This document shows, one piece after another, positions 1 to 6,639 of a DNA stretch of 12,039 bases. The notes below the pieces were generated by a model, which saw nothing but the letters and a program-made list of their open reading frames with translations, searched no databases and was not told the origin of the DNA. Source of the DNA: an uncultured Bacteroidales bacterium. GTDB lineage: Bacteria > Bacteroidota > Bacteroidia > Bacteroidales > UBA932. Where the stretch lies: NCBI GenBank assembly GCA_946406095.1, contig CAMJJO010000043.1, positions 1 through 12,039 on the forward strand. The letters are read 5' to 3'. Made by a program: the position numbers and the translations under genes. Position 1 is the stretch's first letter. Each line of letters opens with the position of its first letter.

Positions 1-2
1 TT

Positions 3-1223
3 CCGGTCGGTTTGACAAGGGTTTCCGAGACTCTGGACCTGCTGCGTCCGGTCGTTCGATTCAAGGTCATAGTTCGCAATCATACACAGTTCCCTGTTCA
101 AGTAAGTCAACTTCGCTTTAGCCACTTTAATCCTGATAAGGCTTATTTGTTGGACCATCGCGATGCTTCGGGCGTTCCTTCCGTACCTGCTAATGTAACT
201 TACCGGGCGATGCCCGCATTCGATACCTCTGCCGGTGATGATGATTCAGTCGCGGCAGAAGCCGAAGAGGTTGTTTATCAGCGCATAGTGTACGAGAACT
301 CATATTCAGGGACCTATAAGATTTTTGCATCCCTGACACTCGACCGTTCATCGAAATCACTGACGCCGCTTGAGCTCAGTCTTGGGGACCACCCGTTCGG
401 AGTCATTGATTACCAAACCTTGGTGGATATGGATGAGGGAGAACAGGTGGATGTACTAGTGGTCAATCCACAGATTAGCGTTAGATCAGGCCGTATTTTT
501 ACTCATATCAGCGCCAATAACTATATGGCTTGGGAGAGCGCTGGATATGAGAATTACAATGGATACTTCAGCAGGGCGGAGGCAATCTATAACCAAGACG
601 CATCTCACACCTATACGCGCTACAGCAACTCATCCACTGATGGATATTCCGCATGGGATGGAATATCAGCAGATCCAAAGGAAGACAGCAGTTTCAGTTA
701 CACCGGAGCACGTGCTCGTTATTTCCACACTCTGTCCAAATCCGGGGGCATGTACACTATTAATGGACTCGCAATCAATAATGCTGACACCGGAGTTGTT
801 ACAGGAAATTCCATATCTGGTCTTCAAATTGAAGCGGGGGCTGTTGTATCTAACAAGAATCCCTCGGACGTTAAAGGCAAATTGGTTCGGTTTATCAACT
901 CTTCTGACGGCCGGTATCTCAAGGCTAATACCAACTATGTGAACAATAAGCCCGAACAAAAGGAATCAAACCTGAGATTTGAGGCTCAAGGCACACATCA
1001 AGACCGCCAATTTATGCTCTTCGGCAAGTATATGTCCGGAGGCAAATTGAAGCGACTTTTAAAAGAGAACAATAAGGAAGTGCCCCTTACTTATATGGCA
1101 CGAAACGAAGAAATTAACGTGGTGCTGAACGTTTACTATTCAGACCAGACCGGAGAACTGAACTTCGTGGTTGATAATTCCACTTGGGGAACCGCCACCA
1201 CAGTTGATCACACTTTTAATTGA
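3..1223 (+). CDS. Fimbrial anchor/accessory protein, FimB/Mfa2-like, 5' end outside window
   Basis: The frame is open from the first complete codon (base 3) to TGA at 1221-1223, so the gene starts before the window; the TTG at 12 is only an internal codon. About 406 residues are visible. The first residues (PVGLTR... then LRPVVRFKVIVRN) match the 'L-T-R ... a-K/R-f-x-v' beta-strand pattern seen in Mfa2/FimB-type fimbrial anchor proteins, and the C-terminal strands (INVVLNVYYSD, then NSTW...HTFN) resemble the ends of Bacteroidales fimbrillin-type sandwich domains. The middle is rich in Tyr, Asn and Ser. A segment at bases 885-926 (VRFINSSDGRYLKA) faintly recalls the first strand pair of a beta-trefoil. 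A signal peptide or lipobox cannot be seen because the 5' end is missing. The gene ends 7 bases before the next fimbrial lipoprotein, which supports a role in fimbria assembly on the outer membrane. The family call is by pattern and context; another fimbrial accessory subunit is possible. Confidence 0.6.
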   Translation, partial: PVGLTRVSETLDLLRPVVRFKVIVRNHTQFPVQVSQLRFSHFNPDKAYLLDHRDASGVPSVPANVTYRAMPAFDTSAGDDDSVAAEAEEVVYQRIVYENSYSGTYKIFASLTLDRSSKSLTPLELSLGDHPFGVIDYQTLVDMDEGEQVDVLVVNPQISVRSGRIFTHISANNYMAWESAGYENYNGYFSRAEAIYNQDASHTYTRYSNSSTDGYSAWDGISADPKEDSSFSYTGARARYFHTLSKSGGMYTINGLAINNADTGVVTGNSISGLQIEAGAVVSNKNPSDVKGKLVRFINSSDGRYLKANTNYVNNKPEQKESNLRFEAQGTHQDRQFMLFGKYMSGGKLKRLLKENNKEVPLTYMARNEEINVVLNVYYSDQTGELNFVVDNSTWGTATTVDHTFN

Positions 1224-1230
1224 TCTTACG

Positions 1231-4200
1231 ATGAATAAACGCTTGTTCAAAATAATGATTCTGCTTGGCGCCGTCCTTCTTGCAGGGAGCTGCGCGAGAG
1301 AAGATTTCTTCCATCCCCGCTCCGCTTCGAAAGACGGGATGGTGGACTGCGTCATATCATTCGGATCGCCTTGGGAAGCCTCTATCGATGTAGGCACCAA
1401 GGCTGAACTCGGAATCGTTCGCGAGAGCAACGTTTTCAATATATACCTGATGGTATTCGAAGGGAATGCTTCCGGAAGCAAGAAGATATATGGCCACTAT
1501 TTCGACGGAAGCAACCTGAATGCAACGGGCGAATCCAACTATTGGACAGTCACCAATATGACTGCGGCGAATAGCCCTGCCACCAATGGCACCCTTCATC
1601 TCAAGGTGTCCAAGAAGGCGGGATGCACCATAGTAGCGGTGGCCAATATGAACCCTAACGACCTGGATGTATCTGCCGGCCTTCTTTCTACTATCCAGAC
1701 TTTCGGCGAACTTCAAGGCGTAGTAGCCACCCAGGTTCGAAGCGAGATTGCTGCTAATTCCGGATTCTTCCTGATGACAGGGCAGGTGGATGGAGTCAAT
1801 ATAGAAGGCAATGCAGAAGACGCCGACGATATCAGCAAAAAAACGCTCAGTCTCAAACGCCTTTATGCCAAAGTCACATTCAACGTAAGAGTCGCGAGAA
1901 ATCCGGACCAGTCGAACTCCAATCCCAAAAAGAACAGTTCCCTTCTTCGCGACTTCGTGCCATATACCTGGCAGGTCGTGAATGTGCCTACTTGCTCCTA
2001 TTTGCTGCCCAGGGCGGAAGATGCTGCCAATGCTCCAGAAAAACTGTTTGCAACGGAGCCGCTTGGCTTTGAGACCGAAACGCTGACTCCAAACAAAACT
2101 ACAGACTTTTATAACGACGGAGTGACGCCTGTCTCCATACATAGTTTCTCTTTCTATATGATGGAGAACCGTCACGCACCTTCATCAGGAATAGAATCAT
2201 ATGCGGATCGTGAAAAAAGGGTGAAACCGGCATCGTATACTCCCGGGACCTTTTTCGACAATGGCGGTTACGTCTACGCTGACCCTTTGTCTGCTTATGT
2301 GGTTCTGACCGGCAAAATCGTTATGGGCGTGTCGGCTTCGGGTAACGACAACGCGACGCTGGACGCAAATGTCCGTTATGAAATACATCTGGGTAATTTT
2401 ACGACAGATGCTACTGATTTCAATACAAACAGGAATTATAGCTACGTATACAATATAGAAATCGGTGGTGCCGAAGACATTAAGGCGGAGGTAGAGGCTT
2501 TCAAGAACGGTTTGACAACTGAACCGGAACCTGGTGCTACGGGCCGTGTGGTCGTGGCCCTGGAGCAGGTCTTCGACAGTGATTGCCACTACAGCACCCA
2601 GGTTATTTCTTTCCACGCCAACTATATGGATCCGAATAACATCAGTTGGTATGTCGAGACTCCTTTCAACCCGGATGGAGTGGGAGGGACCGATATCGCT
2701 GCGGGGCGGGCGATTCTGTCGCAGATCGACTACAAATGGGTGGAGTTTTTTGTGAATGAAAAAGACGGCAATGGCAGTTACTATTTAGACAGGCGTGTTA
2801 TATACAAGCCTCACGATTATGATTTCCGTGATGTAGATGGGAATGCCATTCCTCCGGGGGACAAGAGGAGGACAATGTATGTAAATGAACTCGTCGATTA
2901 CCTGAAGGGGCAGAAGGAACAATACGATCTGGATCAGAGAAAGGCCGATCAATCGGATTCAGAATATGATCCAACTTGGGTTCCCAAAAGTGATTTTGAC
3001 ACCGATGGCGGTACAGACGGGCCGAAAATCTCCGTAACTGCCTTCATCGACGAGTACTACTATACAAAGAATCCCATCACCGGTCAATATGACCCGACTC
3101 TTTGGAAAACTGTCGTGAACCACCCTATGCGTCGAATGCATATCCTTGCCTCGTCCGCCACTTCGGCCGACAAGGAGAGCACGCTGATCGGGTCGTCATT
3201 CACCCTTCAGCAACGCTCGATACAGAGCATTTATGCAGTGAATGAAACGGCCGGCCTGCAATCTGCCTGGGGTATGGAATTCACTGATGACAACCGCGAA
3301 ACAGGTTTGAACGTCTATTGGAAGAATAAAGATTTAGAGGACTGTGGCAATACCAGCCCTACCAACGGCAGACTCAACTCTCTTAAACTCTGGGGTATCA
3401 TCAACCCTGATGGAACTGCGAATCCGACCAGAATGAGATGGGACGAGTTCCTGAATCTTAACGGCACCAATGAAACAGCTCATCTATGGCGCCCGACTGA
3501 CGAAGGATCAAATGGCAGGGATTATGATTATCTGCGATACAGCTGTCTTTCTCGTAATCGTGACAACAATGGCGACGGATATATCGATACCGACGAGATA
3601 CGTTGGTATATGGCATCGGACATCCAGTTGATCGGAGTGTTCCTGGGTTCATATGGAATCGAAGGTGACGCCCGCCTGTATCAGCGAAGCGCATCGGAAC
3701 AGGCCGATAACAACAAAGATAAATGGCGTCAGCACATTGTTGCAAGCAATAGATTCATATATACGCCTCAGCAACAGTCCGACTGGAACAATAGTAACAA
3801 ATATCCCCGAATCGTATGGGCGGAAGAAGGAGTGAACGGTAGTAACTATAATTACTCCGGAAGCGATCAGACCACCAAGTTCAGCACCCGTTGCGTCCGC
3901 AATCTGGGTTATTACCTCGAAGGAGGTCAGCGCAAAGATATTACGCTTGCCGAAAACCCTGAAGTGGAGCCCAATCCCTATGTTACGGTAACCAGAAAGA
4001 ACCTGGATTCAGGCGGTGCGTTCGATGGTGCATATAACAATAAGACTTATTATGAGTTCGATTGCTCCAGGATCAATCAGGCATCGCTCCGTGAACCGGT
4101 TGACCATCAACTCATTGGCCACGATGAGCATAGCAAGATGGCCTGTCTCTCCAGCGGGTTCGTTACTTTGCCGGCCATCAGTACGGGTAGCCTTAATGAT

Positions 4201-4569
4201 TACACGGCTTACGTTTTTAATAATAAGACCTATAACCTTAAGAAAGTCAACGAGCTCAATACTTATCTCGACGACAGTTTCCCTAACCTGGACTCCAATT
4301 TCAGCGTTTGTCCCGAAGGATACAGATTGCCTAATGTGAGAGAAATGTCCATTATGTGGACCGAACTTGCGGCAATGACAACTGGCGATTCAGTGTATCT
4401 GGGAACAGACGACAACAATGCGGTGCCTTGCAGGACTCACTGGTCCCTGGGCGTTGAGGGTACTAAAAAGATGAACAACAAGTGGGGTTGGGGAATGAGC
4501 AAGGGCCATCTTCTGATGGCAGATAATAACAAGCAGATGCCCACCATCCGCTGCGTCCGTGATTTATAG
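1231..4569 (+). CDS. Large fimbrial tip-type lipoprotein (DUF4906-like) with EF-hand loop and lectin-like C-terminal modules
   Basis: The 1112-residue product starts at ATG 1231, not at the in-frame ATG 1171: only the later start puts a lipoprotein signal peptide at the N terminus (MNKRLFKIMILLGAVLLAGSC, lipobox LAGS-C with Cys21), and 1171 lies inside the preceding gene. An outer-membrane surface lipoprotein is expected. Residues about 35-220 form an N-terminal Mfa2/fimbrillin-like region, with the typical LKRLYAKVTFNV strand near 208-218. The centre (about 430-680) is probably further beta domains. Residues 778-789 (DNNGDGYIDTDE) match the EF-hand calcium loop at every ligand position. The C-terminal third holds two related units, one ending TRCVRNL (886-892) and one running from VCPEGYRLPN (about 1026) to the C-terminal IRCVRDL. 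These resemble the Lcl/FISUMP C-type-lectin-like fold. Large proteins of this sort usually sit in Bacteroidales fimbrial clusters as tip subunits or adhesins. The adhesin role is inferred; family membership (DUF4906) is from memory of its motifs. Confidence 0.75.
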   Translation: MNKRLFKIMILLGAVLLAGSCAREDFFHPRSASKDGMVDCVISFGSPWEASIDVGTKAELGIVRESNVFNIYLMVFEGNASGSKKIYGHYFDGSNLNATGESNYWTVTNMTAANSPATNGTLHLKVSKKAGCTIVAVANMNPNDLDVSAGLLSTIQTFGELQGVVATQVRSEIAANSGFFLMTGQVDGVNIEGNAEDADDISKKTLSLKRLYAKVTFNVRVARNPDQSNSNPKKNSSLLRDFVPYTWQVVNVPTCSYLLPRAEDAANAPEKLFATEPLGFETETLTPNKTTDFYNDGVTPVSIHSFSFYMMENRHAPSSGIESYADREKRVKPASYTPGTFFDNGGYVYADPLSAYVVLTGKIVMGVSASGNDNATLDANVRYEIHLGNFTTDATDFNTNRNYSYVYNIEIGGAEDIKAEVEAFKNGLTTEPEPGATGRVVVALEQVFDSDCHYSTQVISFHANYMDPNNISWYVETPFNPDGVGGTDIAAGRAILSQIDYKWVEFFVNEKDGNGSYYLDRRVIYKPHDYDFRDVDGNAIPPGDKRRTMYVNELVDYLKGQKEQYDLDQRKADQSDSEYDPTWVPKSDFDTDGGTDGPKISVTAFIDEYYYTKNPITGQYDPTLWKTVVNHPMRRMHILASSATSADKESTLIGSSFTLQQRSIQSIYAVNETAGLQSAWGMEFTDDNRETGLNVYWKNKDLEDCGNTSPTNGRLNSLKLWGIINPDGTANPTRMRWDEFLNLNGTNETAHLWRPTDEGSNGRDYDYLRYSCLSRNRDNNGDGYIDTDEIRWYMASDIQLIGVFLGSYGIEGDARLYQRSASEQADNNKDKWRQHIVASNRFIYTPQQQSDWNNSNKYPRIVWAEEGVNGSNYNYSGSDQTTKFSTRCVRNLGYYLEGGQRKDITLAENPEVEPNPYVTVTRKNLDSGGAFDGAYNNKTYYEFDCSRINQASLREPVDHQLIGHDEHSKMACLSSGFVTLPAISTGSLNDYTAYVFNNKTYNLKKVNELNTYLDDSFPNLDSNFSVCPEGYRLPNVREMSIMWTELAAMTTGDSVYLGTDDNNAVPCRTHWSLGVEGTKKMNNKWGWGMSKGHLLMADNNKQMPTIRCVRDL
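3562..3597 (+). other. EF-hand-type calcium-binding loop in the fimbrial lipoprotein
   Basis: These codons give a 12-residue loop with D1, N3, D5, G6, I8, D9 and E12 in the canonical EF-hand positions. It is followed by EIRWY, a stretch common after this loop in large Bacteroidales fimbrial proteins. Only one such loop is visible, so it is more likely a structural calcium site (as in dockerin-like or thrombospondin-like loops) than a paired regulatory EF-hand. Confidence 0.7.
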
Positions 4570-4575
4570 TAAGTA

Positions 4576-5643
4576 ATGTATAAGTTCAGCGATTACATAC
4601 ACAACGGCCTGCTTTATGTGAACAATATGCTGCTGCCGCGGCATAAGAAACTGAGCCAGTTGATGATATATGCCACGACCATCTGCCAGTCCCGTTGCAA
4701 GCATTGCTCGATCTGGCAGAAGCCCCACGAAAGCCTGACTCTCGACGAGATTAAGGCCATAGTGGGCAGCAAGTGCGTCACCCGCAGGACCGTGGTGGGC
4801 CTGGAAGGGGGAGAGTTTGTGCTGCATCCGCAGTACCGGGAGATAATGGCCTGGCTGCGGGATAATCATCCCTACTACACCCTGCTCTCCAACGGCCTTG
4901 CGCCGGCGAAGGTCATCGATGCCGTGCGGCAGTACAAGCCGGTGCGTCTCTACATCTCTCTCGATGGCGACAAGGAATCCTATCCGGAAGTGCGGGGAGT
5001 GGATGGCCACGACAAGGTCATAGAACTGATAGAGACCCTGAAGGACGAGATTCCCATCTCCCTGATGTTCTGCCTCACTCCCTGGAACTCCTTCAAGGAT
5101 ATGGAGTATGTGATCGGGGTGGCGAAGCGCTACGGCATCGACGTCCGCATAGGCATCTACGGCACCATGGACTTCTTCGACACAAAGGCGGAACTGCTGG
5201 AGGCGGAGGATTTCCGCGGCCGCATCCCCGCTAGCATCCACGGCACCGAAGAGAACTATGATTTCGTTGCGCTTTACGATGAATGGCGCAACGGCCGCCT
5301 GAAACTCCGCTGCCAGAGCATCTTCAGCAGCTTGGTGATCCACAGCAACGGCGACGTGCCCATCTGCCAGAACCTCGGGGTGAACCTTGGCAACATCCGC
5401 CAGAACAGCCTGGACGAGATCTTCAACGGCAAGGCGGCGCACAAACTGCAGTGCGGGTATTCGTGCGACTGCAACGGCTGCTGGATCAATTTCCACCGCA
5501 AATACGACATCATCCTCATACGCAACTTCGAAAAGCTGCTGCCTAAACGCGTCATAGAGTGGTTCAACGGGCGCTATCAGTGGACGGCAGACAGCAAGAT
5601 AACCTATAAAAAGTACTTCGATGGATCTGATAAGCAGATATAA
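4576..5643 (+). CDS. Radical SAM enzyme with atypical SPASM-like C-terminal cysteine region
   Basis: The 355-residue product has the radical SAM signature C37-x3-C41-x2-C44 (CQSRCKHC), which binds the [4Fe-4S] cluster that cleaves S-adenosylmethionine. Also visible are a GGE motif at 78-80 (LEGGEF), LLSNGL at 103-108 and LYISLDG at 125-131, as expected for the partial TIM barrel. The C-terminal part resembles a SPASM auxiliary-cluster domain: C246-x12-G259-x4-C264 fits the usual opening, then GNIRQNSLDEIFNG. The later cysteines are C293-x3-C297-x-C299-x2-C302 rather than the usual CX2CX5CX3C. A basic, aromatic tail of about 50 residues follows. Radical SAM/SPASM enzymes modify peptides, proteins, sugars or other small molecules; nothing here fixes the substrate. 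The gene starts 6 bases after the fimbrial lipoprotein and overlaps the oxidoreductase gene by 23 bases, so co-transcription and translational coupling are likely. It is visibly richer in G+C than the fimbrial genes before it. Confidence 0.87.
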   Translation: MYKFSDYIHNGLLYVNNMLLPRHKKLSQLMIYATTICQSRCKHCSIWQKPHESLTLDEIKAIVGSKCVTRRTVVGLEGGEFVLHPQYREIMAWLRDNHPYYTLLSNGLAPAKVIDAVRQYKPVRLYISLDGDKESYPEVRGVDGHDKVIELIETLKDEIPISLMFCLTPWNSFKDMEYVIGVAKRYGIDVRIGIYGTMDFFDTKAELLEAEDFRGRIPASIHGTEENYDFVALYDEWRNGRLKLRCQSIFSSLVIHSNGDVPICQNLGVNLGNIRQNSLDEIFNGKAAHKLQCGYSCDCNGCWINFHRKYDIILIRNFEKLLPKRVIEWFNGRYQWTADSKITYKKYFDGSDKQI

Positions 5644-6628
5644 GCGCCTTCGCAGCGAGGCCTATCTAAAGGAAACCTATGCCGGGCCGTATGCCTTCGT
5701 GGGTATGGGAGGGCACAGCCTTGCCAACCTCTATCCTGTCATACATTATCTACAGATTCCGCTGAAGTACATTTGCGTGACTTCTCCCGGCAAGGCGGAA
5801 CTGATAGAGAAGAAGTTCCCTGGCGTGAAGGCAGTGACGGACCTGGACGCCGTGCTGGCCGATCCCGAGGTGAAGGGAGTGTTCGTGGCCGCAAGCCCCA
5901 AGGCCCATTTCAGCATTGCGAAAAAGGTGCTGGAGAGTGGTAAGGCCTTGTTTATCGAGAAGCCGCCGTGCGGGAATTCCAAAGAGCTTGATACTCTTAT
6001 CTCCTTGAACAAGGGGATCGCTGTCGCCGGCCTGCAGAAGCGCTATGCACCTGCCGTGAAGGTGCTCAAATCCAAGCTCGCGAAAGAGACCCTGCTAAGC
6101 TACGACCTGCATTATTGCACCGGCGCGTATCCCGAGGGGGATGCGGTGCTGGACCTTTATATCCATCCGCTGGATCTCGTCTGCCATCTGTTCGGGGAGG
6201 CCGAGGTCCTGGCATGCAGCCCTGCCGGGAAGGATTCTTTTGTGCTGATGCTGAAGCATAAGGGAGTCACGGGCACTCTGGAACTTTCCACGGCTTATTC
6301 CTGGAAGGATGCCTGCGAGGTGCTGAAGGTGAATACCGGCCACGGGCTGTATACTTTGAATCAGATGGAAGAACTGACGGTGGACCTCCGTGCCGGGGTG
6401 ATCGCCGGGATTCCGCTGGAGAAGGCGGGGCTTGGCAAAACCGTACATCGCGTGCTCTATGCCCACAATCCTTTTTCTCCCGTGCTGACAGAGAACCAGG
6501 TCTACATCCAGGGCTTTTTCGACGAGATCCGCTCCTTCGCCCTCCGCGTGGAAGGGAAAAAAGCCGAGGCCCTATCGGACCTCGACTCTCTCAAAGATAC
6601 GTACAGGCTTCTTGATGCCCTGAAGTAG
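5621..6628 (+). CDS. Gfo/Idh/MocA-family NAD(P)-dependent oxidoreductase
   Basis: The 335-residue product is in the usual size range of this family. A Rossmann fold begins after an N-terminal extension of about 24 residues: the nucleotide-binding turn is G28-M-G30-G-H-S33, so the third small residue is Ser rather than the usual Gly or Ala. The family's EKP motif is E113-K114-P115, with the Lys normally catalytic. The second-domain motif is H182-x2-D185 (LYIHPLDLVCHLFG), matching the conserved His/Asp pair near the substrate. Members oxidise or reduce hydroxyl/keto groups, most often on sugars, nucleotide sugars or inositols. Its ATG lies inside the last 23 bases of the radical SAM gene, so the two are probably translated together and may act on the same compound. 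No later in-frame start keeps the Rossmann motif intact, which supports ATG 5621. It converges on the next gene with 3 bases between stops. The exact substrate is unknown. Confidence 0.88.
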   Translation: MDLISRYKRLRSEAYLKETYAGPYAFVGMGGHSLANLYPVIHYLQIPLKYICVTSPGKAELIEKKFPGVKAVTDLDAVLADPEVKGVFVAASPKAHFSIAKKVLESGKALFIEKPPCGNSKELDTLISLNKGIAVAGLQKRYAPAVKVLKSKLAKETLLSYDLHYCTGAYPEGDAVLDLYIHPLDLVCHLFGEAEVLACSPAGKDSFVLMLKHKGVTGTLELSTAYSWKDACEVLKVNTGHGLYTLNQMEELTVDLRAGVIAGIPLEKAGLGKTVHRVLYAHNPFSPVLTENQVYIQGFFDEIRSFALRVEGKKAEALSDLDSLKDTYRLLDALK

Positions 6629-6639
6629 GGCTCAGAAGC
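6607..6639. terminator. Bulged hairpin across two convergent stop codons, possible bidirectional terminator
   Basis: The arms GCTTC-t-TGA-t-GCCCT and AGGGC-TCA-GAAGC pair over 13 base pairs with two single-T bulges (6612 and 6616) around the loop GAAGT. The hairpin includes the TAG stop of the oxidoreductase (6626-6628) and the TGA stop of the minus-strand gene (6632-6634). With only 3 bases between the genes there is no room for a terminator outside coding sequence. There is no T-run on either side, so it is not a classical intrinsic terminator; it could instead protect 3' ends or slow polymerase. Confidence 0.45.

Noticed and set aside
1171..1230. Upstream in-frame ATG for the fimbrial lipoprotein
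   Set aside because: It lies inside the previous gene and would put 20 residues before an otherwise perfect lipoprotein signal peptide.
4564..5496. Open frame of 310 codons on the minus strand opposite the radical SAM gene
   Set aside because: The sense strand encodes intact radical SAM motifs; the antisense product is a low-complexity Ala/Val/His-rich shadow.
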